Positions 1 to 7,400 of a DNA stretch of 12,838 nucleotides are shown piece by piece. The DNA comes from Candidatus Endomicrobiellum dinenymphae (lineage in GTDB: Bacteria > Elusimicrobiota > Endomicrobiia > Endomicrobiales > Endomicrobiaceae). The number at the start of each line of letters is the position of its first letter. The stretch's first letter is position 1. Both the position numbers and the translations under genes were made by a program. The notes below the pieces were generated by a model that saw nothing but the letters and a program-made list of their open reading frames with translations, was not told where the DNA came from and did not search any database. Location of the stretch: the NCBI GenBank assembly GCA_020328135.1, contig JAIXNA010000003.1:1-12838 (forward strand), in the 5' to 3' direction.

Positions 1-135
1 CACATACTCTGCCAACCCTTTATCCGCCAACACTTTCGTGATCGCTGCCGTCAACGTTGTTTTGCCGTGGTCCACGTGCCCTATCGTACCTATGTTTACA
101 TGCGGCTTACTTCTGTCAAATTTTTCTTTCGCCAT
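1..135 (-). CDS. tuf: Elongation factor Tu, N-terminal 45 residues (cut by window edge)
   Basis: The minus-strand reading frame starting at ATG 135-133 stays open to the window edge. It encodes the typical EF-Tu beginning: MAKEKF, then [18 protein letters not shown], with the P-loop GHVDHGKT at residues 19-26. EF-Tu is the GTPase that delivers aminoacyl-tRNA to the ribosome. The start is supported by a purine-rich site (AGGGGA, 150-145) nine bases upstream and by the family N-terminus. It lies 21 bp after the fusA stop, the classic str order. Codon use differs visibly from fusA: Ala GCG, Thr ACG, Leu TTG, Val GTG and Gly GGG are frequent here, whereas the start of fusA favours A/T-ending codons. 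The remaining roughly 350 residues lie outside the window. Confidence 0.97.
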   Translation of the reverse strand, partial: MAKEKFDRSKPHVNIGTIGHVDHGKTTLTAAITKVLADKGLAEYV

Positions 136-144
136 TTTAAATTT

Positions 145-150
145 TCCCCT
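145..150 (-). promoter_or_regulatory. Ribosome binding site of tuf
   Basis: AGGGGA lies nine bases before the tuf ATG, in the 21-bp space after the fusA stop. A second purine run (AAAGGGA) overlaps the end of that space next to the fusA stop codon. This fits direct re-loading of ribosomes from fusA to tuf. Confidence 0.6.
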
Positions 151-156
151 TTCCCT

Positions 157-2238
157 TTATGCTTTAGTTGTTTTTTCTAATATTTTATCAGCAATTTGTC
201 TCGGAACTTCTTCGTAGTGAGATGGTTCCATGCTGTAATTTCCTCTTCCCTGTGTAAGAGAACGAAGAGATGTCGAATATCCAAACATTTCCGCCAAAGG
301 CACAGTTGCCTTAATATGCTGCATCTTATTTTTAGAATCCATGCTCGCTATTTTACCGCGTCTTGAATTTAAATCGCCAATTACATCGCCCATATATTCT
401 TCAGGAACAACCACTTCGGTTTTCATAATAGGTTCCAAAATAATAGGATTTGCTTTTTTACATGCGTCCTTAAAAGCCATAGAGCCGGCTATCTTGAACG
501 CTATTTCTGACGAATCAACTTCGTGGAACGAACCGTCGGTAACAATTACTTTAACATCTACCACAGGATATCCTGCTAAAGTTCCCGAGGTCATTGCTTC
601 TTTAATGCCTTTGTCAATTGCAGGGATATATTCCCTAGGAATTACACCGCCGACAATCTTGTTCACAAACTCATAGCCTTTGCCGGAATCTTGAGGCTCA
701 ACAGTAAGTATAACATGACCGTATTGCCCACGCCCGCCGGTTTGTCTGATATATTTTGATTCTGCTTCTTGAGTTTTTTTAATTGTTTCTCTGTAAGCAA
801 CCTGAGGTCTTCCGACATTTGCCTGAACGTTAAACTCCCTTTTCATTCTATCAACAAGAATCTCAAGATGAAGTTCGCCCATGCCCGCAATAATCGTCTG
901 ATTGGTTTCCTCGTTTGTTCTGACTCTAAACGTAGGATCTTCTTCCGCAAGTCTGCTTAAAGCAACTCCAAGTTTTTCCTCGTCAGTCTTAGATTTAGGT
1001 TCAATTGCAACGTCGATAACCGGCTCGGGAAAATCCATAGACTCAAGCAATATAGAATTTTCTTCACTACAAAGCGTGTCGCCGGTAGTTGTGCTTTTCA
1101 AACCTACTGCAGCGGCAATATCCCCCGCGTTTACAGACCTAACTTCTTCTCTGTTATTTGAGTGCATACGAACTATACGAGAAATTCTTTCTTTTGCATT
1201 TTTAGCAGGATTGTAAACATATGAACCGCTTTCCAATGTCCCTGAATATACCCTAAAGTATGTAAGTTTGCCAATATAAGGATCTGCCTGAATTTTAAAC
1301 GCAAGAGCGCTAAAAGGAGCGCTATCGTCAACCGGTCTGGCATCAGCTCCGCCCGTATCAGGATTTATTCCTTTGAAGGCTTTCCTGTCAAGGGGAGACG
1401 GCAGATAATCGCAAACCGCGTCAAGCATAGGTTGCACGCCTTTGTTTTTAAATGCTGTTCCGCAAAGCACAGGAATTAATTTTATCTGAAGAGTTGCATT
1501 TCTAATTGCCTGTTTTATCTGCGACACAGTTGACTCTTTTCCTTCCATAAAATTATTCATCACATCGTCACTGTAATCTGCGACAAGTTCTATCATCTCA
1601 GAGCGCATATGACAAGCTTTTTCTTCTAAATCTTTGGGAATATCCACTATTTCAAATTTTGCGCCAAGCTCTTCTCCCGACCAGACATGTGCATTCATAG
1701 TTACTAAATCGACGATACCTTGAAAGTTAGACTCAGTTCCAATGGGTATCTGAATAGGAAGGGGCATCGCTCCAAGTTTTTCTCTTATGTCGTTTATAAC
1801 CATAAAAAAATCTGCGCCAATTTTATCCATTTTATTTGAGAAAACAATTCTTGGAACGCCGTATTTATCAGCTTGTCTCCAAACGGTTTCAGACTGAGGC
1901 TCAACTCCATTGCCAGAATCGAACACAACCACTGCGCCGTCCAAAACTCTTAAAGATCTCTCCACCTCTACGGTAAAATCAACGTGACCGGGAGTATCAA
2001 TGATGTTAAACTGCATGTCCTGCCATTTGCAGTATGTCGCAGCCGAAGTAATTGTAATACCTCTTTCTCTCTCCTGCTCCATCCAATCCATAATTGCAGC
2101 ACCTTCGTGGACTTCTCCAATTTTGTGAGTTTTTCCAGCATAGTATAGAATTCTCTCCGTAGTAGTTGTTTTACCGGCATCGATGTGAGCCGCAATTCCA
2201 AAATTCCTAATTTTATTTAAAGGATATTCCCTAGCCAT
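157..2238 (-). CDS. fusA: Translation elongation factor G (EF-G)
   Basis: A complete 693-residue EF-G, the usual length. It is the GTPase that translocates tRNA and mRNA on the ribosome and helps recycle ribosomes. All five G motifs are visible: AHIDAGKTT (17-25), the switch I RGITI (59-63), DTPGH (81-85), NKMD (135-138) and GTAFKNKG (260-267). Domains II to V follow, with the domain V core around [18 protein letters not shown] (605 onward) and the C-terminal segment ending [17 protein letters not shown]. The start at ATG 2238 has AGGGA five bases upstream and gives the family N-terminus [20 protein letters not shown]. tuf follows 21 bp downstream. rpsG lies 402 bp upstream, an unusually long gap for this operon. 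A 39-bp piece of this gene (codons 605-617, bases 388-426) recurs inverted in that gap. Confidence 0.99.
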   Translation of the reverse strand: MAREYPLNKIRNFGIAAHIDAGKTTTTERILYYAGKTHKIGEVHEGAAIMDWMEQERERGITITSAATYCKWQDMQFNIIDTPGHVDFTVEVERSLRVLDGAVVVFDSGNGVEPQSETVWRQADKYGVPRIVFSNKMDKIGADFFMVINDIREKLGAMPLPIQIPIGTESNFQGIVDLVTMNAHVWSGEELGAKFEIVDIPKDLEEKACHMRSEMIELVADYSDDVMNNFMEGKESTVSQIKQAIRNATLQIKLIPVLCGTAFKNKGVQPMLDAVCDYLPSPLDRKAFKGINPDTGGADARPVDDSAPFSALAFKIQADPYIGKLTYFRVYSGTLESGSYVYNPAKNAKERISRIVRMHSNNREEVRSVNAGDIAAAVGLKSTTTGDTLCSEENSILLESMDFPEPVIDVAIEPKSKTDEEKLGVALSRLAEEDPTFRVRTNEETNQTIIAGMGELHLEILVDRMKREFNVQANVGRPQVAYRETIKKTQEAESKYIRQTGGRGQYGHVILTVEPQDSGKGYEFVNKIVGGVIPREYIPAIDKGIKEAMTSGTLAGYPVVDVKVIVTDGSFHEVDSSEIAFKIAGSMAFKDACKKANPIILEPIMKTEVVVPEEYMGDVIGDLNSRRGKIASMDSKNKMQHIKATVPLAEMFGYSTSLRSLTQGRGNYSMEPSHYEEVPRQIADKILEKTTKA

Positions 2239-2297
2239 TTTCTTCCCTTTTGTTTTATTGAAAAATATTTTTATTTGTCTCTAGGTCAATTCCTTTC

Positions 2298-2336
2298 ATG
2301 AAAACCGAAGCGGTTGTTCCTGAAGAATATATGGGC
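2298..2336 (+). repeat. Inverted 39-bp copy of an internal fusA segment
   Basis: Bases 2298-2336, read on the plus strand, match fusA codons 605-617 (the complement of 388-426) at 38 of 39 positions. They encode [13 protein letters not shown] against [13 protein letters not shown] in EF-G. A looser match (cct before the ATG; atgatt against gatgtaatt after it) suggests that a longer piece has decayed. It points against the operon, so the fusA leader RNA contains a stretch complementary to the fusA coding region. Such a match by chance is not credible. A recombination or repair scar is the simplest origin, and a regulatory role is speculative. Confidence 0.9.
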
Positions 2337-2474
2337 ATGATTAAAAAACCAATTCTTTTTGCCTTTCTTCTGATCGCCACTCATTATACCACGCCGACTA
2401 TTTATACCAATTAACAAAACAGCCAAACACAAAGAACTCCCATTAACGAAGAATGGATTCCTCCGAGTCATTGA
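2298..2474 (+). pseudogene. Possible relic of a small exported-protein gene fused to the fusA fragment
   Basis: The fusA fragment continues in frame into MIKKPILFAFLLIATHY, which has two lysines followed by a hydrophobic stretch, like the start of a signal peptide. TAA at 2412-2414 ends the 38-codon frame. If that stop is read through, the same frame stays open to TGA at 2472-2474 and adds 19 polar residues. It runs against all neighbouring genes. I recognise no family, and at this length an open frame is weak evidence. It may be a decayed gene start or only chance. Confidence 0.2.
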
Positions 2475-2475
2475 C

Positions 2476-2631
2476 TTTCATAATGACAACAAATTGCCTC
2501 TCGGCACGAAGCATTTTGAGTTTAAATGAGACTTGCAGCTACTAAACCTGAAACCAACATCAATATCCATATCTAAAAACACGGCATAGTGAGCGAGGAC
2601 TTTGCGACGCAAAAATTCAAAAGACAAGTTC
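2476..2631 (-). repeat. Dispersed mosaic repeat, copy A (after rpsG)
   Basis: Read in the operon direction, this begins nine bases after the rpsG stop with GAACTTGTCTTTTGAA. Bases 2590-2631 match copy C (4017-4058) at 40 of 42 positions. The later part (about 2502-2585) is a diverged match to copy B (about 3411-3484), and the end (AATGACAACAAA on the plus strand) resembles the end of copy B. The central block shared by B and C, with the hairpin TTTTGC-TTA-GCAAAA, is missing here. A small hairpin TTTGC-GTC-GCAAA is present. No coding potential is convincing. Together with the fusA fragment this fills the 402-bp rpsG-fusA gap. Confidence 0.75.
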
Positions 2632-2640
2632 CACATCCAT

Positions 2641-3120
2641 CTACCAACGATAGTGGGCAAAAGCCTTATTAGCTTCCGCCATTCTGTGAGTATCTTCTCT
2701 CTTCTTAATAGCGGCCCCTTCCTTCTTGCTACCGTCAATGAGCTCTTGTGCAAGTTTTTCGTGCATAGGCTTTCCGGTTTTGCTTCTTGCAATTTCTATA
2801 AGCCAGTTGATAGCGAGAGTAATCGAGCGCACCGTGGGAACTTCCATAGGAACCTGATATGTAGCTCCACCAACTCTGCGCGGTCTCACCTCAAGAAACG
2901 GTCTTACATTTTCCAACGCTCTGTTAAAAACTGCAACTGGATCCTCGCCGGTTCTATCTTTTATTACGTCAAAAGAATCGTACATAATTGATTCAGCTGT
3001 ACTTTTTTTACCTTCAAAATTGAGCTTGTTGATAAATCTAGCTATAATCACCGACCCAAACTTTGCATCCGGTTCCGGCAAGCCTCTTTTCTCTTTTGGT
3101 TTTAACGCTTTGCGTGGCAT
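2641..3120 (-). CDS. rpsG: 30S ribosomal protein S7
   Basis: A complete 159-residue S7, close to the usual 156. S7 starts assembly of the 3' domain of 16S rRNA and sits in the head of the small subunit near the E site and mRNA exit. Family landmarks are the opening MPRK, the central segment NVRPFLEVRPRRVGGATYQVP, the helix segment RSITLAINWLI and the C-terminal RMAEANKAFAHYRW. The start at ATG 3120 has AGAGGT ten bases upstream. In E. coli, S7 represses its own operon by binding the short rpsL-rpsG spacer. Here that spacer is about 940 bp and holds a broken gene and repeats, so that control, if kept, must use a different RNA shape. Confidence 0.99.
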   Translation of the reverse strand: MPRKALKPKEKRGLPEPDAKFGSVIIARFINKLNFEGKKSTAESIMYDSFDVIKDRTGEDPVAVFNRALENVRPFLEVRPRRVGGATYQVPMEVPTVRSITLAINWLIEIARSKTGKPMHEKLAQELIDGSKKEGAAIKKREDTHRMAEANKAFAHYRW

Positions 3121-3130
3121 TACTTTTAAT

Positions 3131-3136
3131 ACCTCT
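3131..3136 (-). promoter_or_regulatory. Ribosome binding site of rpsG
   Basis: AGAGGT stands ten bases before the rpsG ATG in an otherwise AT-rich leader. I see no convincing -35/-10 promoter pair between it and the repeat region upstream, so rpsG probably relies on read-through transcription from rpsL. Confidence 0.55.
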
Positions 3137-3165
3137 TTATTTTTTATTGCTTATTTTTAACATAG

Positions 3166-3185
3166 ATTCTCGTTTTCACGAGAAT
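3166..3185. repeat. Perfect inverted repeat (REP-like hairpin)
   Basis: ATTCTCGT, a four-base spacer and ACGAGAAT form a perfect 8-bp stem, followed on the plus strand by GAC. The layout ATTC...GAATGAC is that of short intergenic palindromic repeats found in many bacteria. It lies 45 bases upstream of the rpsG start and is not followed by a T-run in the transcribed direction, so it is not a standard terminator. Confidence 0.6.
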
Positions 3186-3235
3186 GACCAACAACAGCAC
3201 AAAACATTTTGCGATGAGATGTATACACTTAACCC

Positions 3236-3330
3236 CCAACACCCACGATGGCTACGCCGCCACTCTCTCCTCTTATACATACCCCGCCAATGCCTAACGG
3301 CACTGCCGCCCCTTTCAGTGAAAGAAGAAT
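3236..3330. repeat. GC-rich hairpin cluster, probably a second dispersed repeat
   Basis: This block is clearly richer in G+C than its surroundings and contains several short dyads in a row: TGGC...GCCA (3249-3262), TGCC-TAAC-GGCA (3291-3302), CGGCA-C-TGCCG (3298-3308, overlapping the previous one) and CTTTC-AGT-GAAAG (3312-3324). The look is that of a REP or MITE-like intergenic repeat rather than a gene. Frames through it are short and without family signal. It forms part of the 435-bp gap between rpsG and the broken lipoprotein gene. Confidence 0.45.
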
Positions 3331-3340
3331 AACGACATAC

Positions 3341-3517
3341 ATTCTTCGCTGCGTTCAGAACGACAACAAACTCCGCTACTTTTCACTTTCAACTTTACAC
3401 TTTGTCTTCAGTGCGAAGAACTTTGGGTTTAGACAAAACTTGCCGCGAAATCAACATTAATCTCTATATTTAAAAGTGCAGTATTTCGAACTTTTTGCTA
3501 AGCAAAACCAAGCAAGG
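3341..3517 (-). repeat. Dispersed mosaic repeat, copy B (after the lipoprotein gene)
   Basis: In the operon direction, bases 3517-3478 match copy C (3996-3957) at 36 of 40 positions and include the hairpin TTTTGC-TTA-GCAAAA. The next block (about 3484-3411) is a diverged match to copy A. Bases 3410-3378 resemble the far end of copy C (AGTGTAAA.TTG.AAGTGA). The end carries the imperfect palindrome ATTCTTCGCTGCGTTCAGAA. The first block shared by A and C is absent. It begins 38 bases after the lipoprotein stop codon. Confidence 0.75.
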
Positions 3518-3555
3518 ATATCCTCTAGTCCATTTTTAAACTCTTATTTATATCT

Positions 3556-3872
3556 TTATTTGTGATAAACTCCTACTTTTATCGTACTATCTGTACTATC
3601 AAAGTCACCCGACCTACCGTACGACTCAACAACGCCATCAACTAAGCGAACAAAATAGTCTCGCTTTATACCACTACACGCATGACGGCCTGTATCATAC
3701 AAAAAATAAATCAAATATTCATAACCACCTTGCGCCACGGTGGCATTTGGTTTGCCAACAACTTTCAAAACATCTTGCTTTGTCATTCCCAAGCTAAGAT
3801 CATTCATTCTTCCAGCCGTAGCACAAGAACTAAAAAAACGGAAAACAAAACAAGAACTATGATTCTTTTCAT
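3556..3872 (-). pseudogene. Small BamE/SmpA-like lipoprotein, frameshifted in its signal peptide
   Basis: The intact part (3807-3556, 83 codons) opens with LSLGMTKQDVLKVVGKPNAT, followed by a tyrosine-rich strand region and FVRLVDGVVESYG. This helix-then-strand pattern with G-M-T-xx-V-xx-GxP is typical of the BamE/SmpA/OmlA fold of small outer-membrane lipoproteins. Just upstream, ATG 3872 with AAGGGA eight bases before it encodes MKRIIVLVLFSVF, a clear signal peptide, but in another frame, which stops at TGA 3806-3804. Adding one base in the T7 tract (3838-3832) joins the frames to give FFSSCATAG, a plausible lipobox with Cys, and a protein of about 105 residues. The upstream TGA overlaps the downstream ATG 3807 as ATGA, so a cytoplasmic fragment could still be made by re-initiation. 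A true pseudogene, slippage at the tract or a sequencing error are all possible. The exact family assignment is tentative. Confidence 0.65.
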
Positions 3873-3894
3873 TTTTAGCTTCCCTTAAATAAGT

Positions 3895-3909
3895 ACGCAG
3901 CGCCTGCGT
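3895..3909. promoter_or_regulatory. Perfect inverted repeat upstream of the lipoprotein gene
   Basis: ACGCAG-CGC-CTGCGT forms a perfect 6-bp stem with a three-base loop, 22 bases upstream of the lipoprotein ATG at 3872 and just before its ribosome binding site. It could be an operator, a leader hairpin or part of the neighbouring repeat. I see no clear promoter around it. Confidence 0.4.
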
Positions 3910-3929
3910 TTGCCATTTATTTTACGGGT

Positions 3930-4058
3930 CGTCACTTCCAATTTTACACTAAGAACGCAGTATTTTGAACTTTTTGCTAAGCAAAACTAAGCGAAGTTTG
4001 CTTTTTTGATGGCAAATGAGCGAGGGCTTTGCAACGCAAAAATTCAAAAGACAAGTTC
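3930..4058 (-). repeat. Dispersed mosaic repeat, copy C (after rpsL)
   Basis: It begins only two bases after the rpsL stop codon. Bases 4058-4017 match copy A at 40 of 42 positions, and bases 3996-3957 match copy B at 36 of 40. The end (about 3950-3930) resembles the end of copy B. The long middle block shared by A and B is missing. Two short hairpins are seen in RNA sense: TTTGC-GTT-GCAAA and TTTTGC-TTA-GCAAAA. No gene is visible in it. Confidence 0.8.
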
Positions 4059-4060
4059 TA

Positions 4061-4444
4061 CTATTTAGCTGTGGCTTTGCCTTTCTTGGTTCCATACTTA
4101 CTTCTACTCTGTTTACGACCTTCGACACCAATTGTGTCCAAAGTTCCTCTTACAATATGATAACGAACACCGGGCAAATCTCTTACACGTCCACCACGAA
4201 TAAGAACAAGCGAATGCTCCTGAAGATTATGCCCTACGCCCGGAATGTATGAAGAAACTTCATATCCTGACGTAAGCCTTACTCTTGCGACTTTTCTCAA
4301 AGCAGAGTTAGGTTTTTTAGGGGTCGTTGTATAAACTCTTGTGCAAACACCTCTTCTTTGCGGACAATCTTTCAGCACCGGCGATTTTGTTTTCTTAATT
4401 ACGTCTTTTCTTCCATCTGCAATCAACTGATTAATCGTTGGCAT
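4061..4444 (-). CDS. rpsL: 30S ribosomal protein S12
   Basis: A complete 127-residue S12, the decoding-centre protein of the small subunit that governs accuracy and streptomycin response. Family blocks are present: PTINQL at the start, [25 protein letters not shown] (27-51), GHNLQEHS (71-78), [11 protein letters not shown] and [11 protein letters not shown] near the end. Lys43 is kept, and Asp89, methylthiolated in many bacteria, is present. Residue 88 is Arg (AGA at 4183-4181) instead of the usual Lys. The start at ATG 4444 has GAGGAAA eight bases upstream. It follows rpoC by 23 bp, so it is almost surely co-transcribed with rpoBC. Repeat copy C begins two bases after its TAG stop. Confidence 0.99.
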   Translation of the reverse strand: MPTINQLIADGRKDVIKKTKSPVLKDCPQRRGVCTRVYTTTPKKPNSALRKVARVRLTSGYEVSSYIPGVGHNLQEHSLVLIRGGRVRDLPGVRYHIVRGTLDTIGVEGRKQSRSKYGTKKGKATAK

Positions 4445-4452
4445 TATCTTTA

Positions 4453-4459
4453 TTTCCTC
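4453..4459 (-). promoter_or_regulatory. Ribosome binding site of rpsL
   Basis: GAGGAAA stands eight bases before the rpsL ATG inside the 23-bp rpoC-rpsL spacer. It is the strongest Shine-Dalgarno match in the window and leaves no room for a separate promoter in the spacer. Confidence 0.7.
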
Positions 4460-4467
4460 GAATAAAT

Positions 4468-7400
4468 TTATTTATCTCTTCTTACTAATTTAGCTTCAGC
4501 AAGTCCGGTTCCCGCAGGTATTAAATGTCCTATAGAAACATTTTCTTTCAATCCAACCAAGTAATCAATCTGACCTGAAACAGCAGCTTCAGTTAAAATT
4601 CTAGTTGTCTCTTGGAAAGATGCAGCGGAAATAAATGAATCTGAAGATAACGAGGCTTTTGTTATGCCTAACAAAATCGGATGTGCTACAGGAGCTTTGC
4701 CCCCCTTAGCTTTAACGGCTTCTCTATCAATTCCATATTTGCGTTTCGAAACGATTTCGCCGTTCAGATACTGACTATCCCCTGAATCAGTTATTCTTAC
4801 ATTAGATAGCATTTGTCTGACTATAATTTCAATATGCTTGTCATTTATTGTTACACCCTGAAGTCTGTAAACCTGCTGAATTTCGTTAACAAGATATTCC
4901 TGAACTTCTTTAGGACCTTTAACTTTAAGAATATCATGAGGATTTACCGCGCCGTCGGAAAGAGCTTCGCCTTCTTTAACTCTATCGCCTTCGTAAACAA
5001 CCAAATGTCGCCCTGCGGGCACGAGATAATTTTTCTTCATCTGCGTTTCAACATTTTCTACTTCAACCTTTATACTACCTTTTGCCGTAGATCCGCCCAA
5101 TCGAACGACCCCATCGATTTCTGAAACAACAGCTGCATTTTTAGGTCTTCTTCCTTCAAATAATTCTGCAACTCTAGGCAAACCGCCCGTGATATCTCTT
5201 GACTTCGAAACTTCCTGAGGAATTTTTGCCAAAATATCACCAGCTTCAATTTTATCGCCGTCATGAGCAACAAGCGTAGTATCAACAGGAAGAGGGTACT
5301 CCACCACAACCTTGTTATCTTTCCTAATAACAATTCTAGGACTCTTTCTATCAGCAGGATGCTCGATGATAACCCTTTCAATCTGTCCGGTTATTTTTGA
5401 CTTTTCCTTCTGCAAAGTTACGCCGTCTTTTACATCAACAAAATGCACAACTCCTTCAAATTCCGAAATAATTGGTTTTGAGTGTGGATCCCATTTTGCT
5501 ATCAATATATTTTTTTTCATTCCTGTAGTTGCATCAACTTTAATCTCTATCTTCTGACCATCTTGAACCTCAATTACCGCCCCATAAGGTATTTGGTAAA
5601 CTTGTCTGCGATGAACCGGATACTCCGTGTATGCAAGTTCCGTGTTTCTGCTTAACACCACAGTTTCGCCATCTCTATTCTTAATGGTTTTTAAATTATA
5701 GTAATTAGCTGTACCGCTATTTTCAGCATAGATTTCTGAACGCTGAACAACGCGGCTTGCAGCTCCGCCGATATGAAAAGTTCTAAGAGTAAGCTGTGTG
5801 CCAGGCTCGCCAATCGATTGAGCCGCAATAATGCCCACAGCTTCGCCAACTTCAACCTGTTTTCCAGTTGCAAGATTTACACCGTAACATTTCGCACACA
5901 CACCATGTTCGGACTCGCATGTTAAAACGCTTCTGATACCAATTTTGTCTATGCCTGCTTCAACAAGCCTCCGAGCTTTTTCATAAGTTATAAGTTCTCC
6001 CCTTTTTACTATGATTTCGTCACGAACAATATCGACGACATTATCAAGCACTATCCTACCCACAACACGTTCATCTATTTTTTCAACGATTTCATCGCCG
6101 CTGCACAACGTCCCAATGAACACGCCATTTACGGTTCCACAATCATGTTCCCTTACAACAATATCATGAGATACATCAACAAGTCTTCTTGTCAAGTAGC
6201 CAGCTTCTGATGTTTTCAAAGCAGTATCCGCTAATCCTTTACGTCCTCCATGAGTTGAAATAAAGTATTCCAAAATCGTAAGCCCTTCCCTAAAATTCGA
6301 TAGAATCGGGGTTTCAATAATCTCTCCGATGCCTCCGGCAAGTTTCTTCTGAGGTTTTGCCATAAGTCCGCGCATACCTGCAAGCTGGCTTATCTGCTGT
6401 CTAGACCCTCTTGCTCCTGAATCTGCCATCATAAGTATTGAGTTGAAACGATTTTCGCCCGGCTTATAAACTTCCGCCTCTTCTTTTCTCATTTCATCAA
6501 ACATTATATCCGCAACTTCATCAGTAACTCTAGTCCAAATATCGATGATCTTATTATAACGTTCCGACTTTGTTATCAAACCAAGCTTGGCTTGTTTTTC
6601 AATTTCTTTAATTTTAGCTTTTGCGTCTTTTACCATCTTCTCTTTTCTTGGAGGAACTTTCATTTCGTCTATAGAAATAGAAACGCCGGCTAGTGTCGCA
6701 TATCTATAACCCAACTTTTTTATTTCATCCAAAAGAATAGCAGTTCTAAACTGTCCGAGTTCTTTATAACATCTGTCAACAAGATTTCCGAGTTCTTTCT
6801 TGGTCACGTATTTGTTTTGATAATCCAGAGCGCACGAACCGTCTTCGTTTTTGGGAAGTTTTTCGTTAAATATAACTCTTCCGACAGTCGTATAATTCAA
6901 AATTTCTTTGCCGTCTTCAGTCTTATAATTCTTCCATTTTGTAACATCTAGCTGTTCATGTTCCTTAAGTTTTTCATCTTTTATACTTGTAATTCCTGCA
7001 ACTTTAACTTTTGCCTGTAAATCTACTTTTCCGGACTGATAGGCGCTCATTAGTTCACTAACAGATGAGAAAATCTTACTCTCGCCCGGAACTCCTATTT
7101 TCTCCTTCGTAAGATAGTAGCTGCCCAAAACCATATCCTGAGAAGGAACGGCAATAGGCTTTCCTGATGCCGGCGACAAAATATTCCCCGTAGCCATCAT
7201 CAAAATTTTTGCTTCAAGCTGAGCTTCGAGAGAAATAGGTAAATGGACTGCCATCTGGTCTCCGTCGAAATCTGCGTTGAAAGCCGTGCAAGTAAGAGGA
7301 TGAAGCTGTATCGATTTTCCTTCAATTAAAACAGGTTCAAATGCCTGAATACCAAGTCTGTGCAGTGTAGGAGCTCTGTTTAAAAGAACAGGATGATTTC

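Noticed and set aside
2261..2272. Palindrome AAAAATATTTTT upstream of fusA
   Set aside because: In an AT-rich leader such a palindrome is expected by chance, and no promoter or operator context supports it.
2478..2792. A 104-codon minus-strand frame running from inside rpsG into the gap
   Set aside because: It overlaps rpsG out of frame and then translates repeat copy A, so it is not a gene.
3063..3332. An 89-codon plus-strand frame across the rpsG start and the GC-rich block
   Set aside because: It overlaps the conserved rpsG N-terminus and continues through repeat sequence. There is no recognisable domain.
3971..3987. Hairpin TTTTGC-TTA-GCAAAA in the repeat as an intrinsic terminator
   Set aside because: In the operon direction it is AT-rich, has only a 6-bp stem and is not followed by a U-run. 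Essential genes lie downstream without a visible promoter.
2239..4060. CRISPR array, tRNA or riboswitch in the long gaps
   Set aside because: The repeats are few, diverged and unequally spaced, with no regular spacers. I found no cloverleaf or known riboswitch core.
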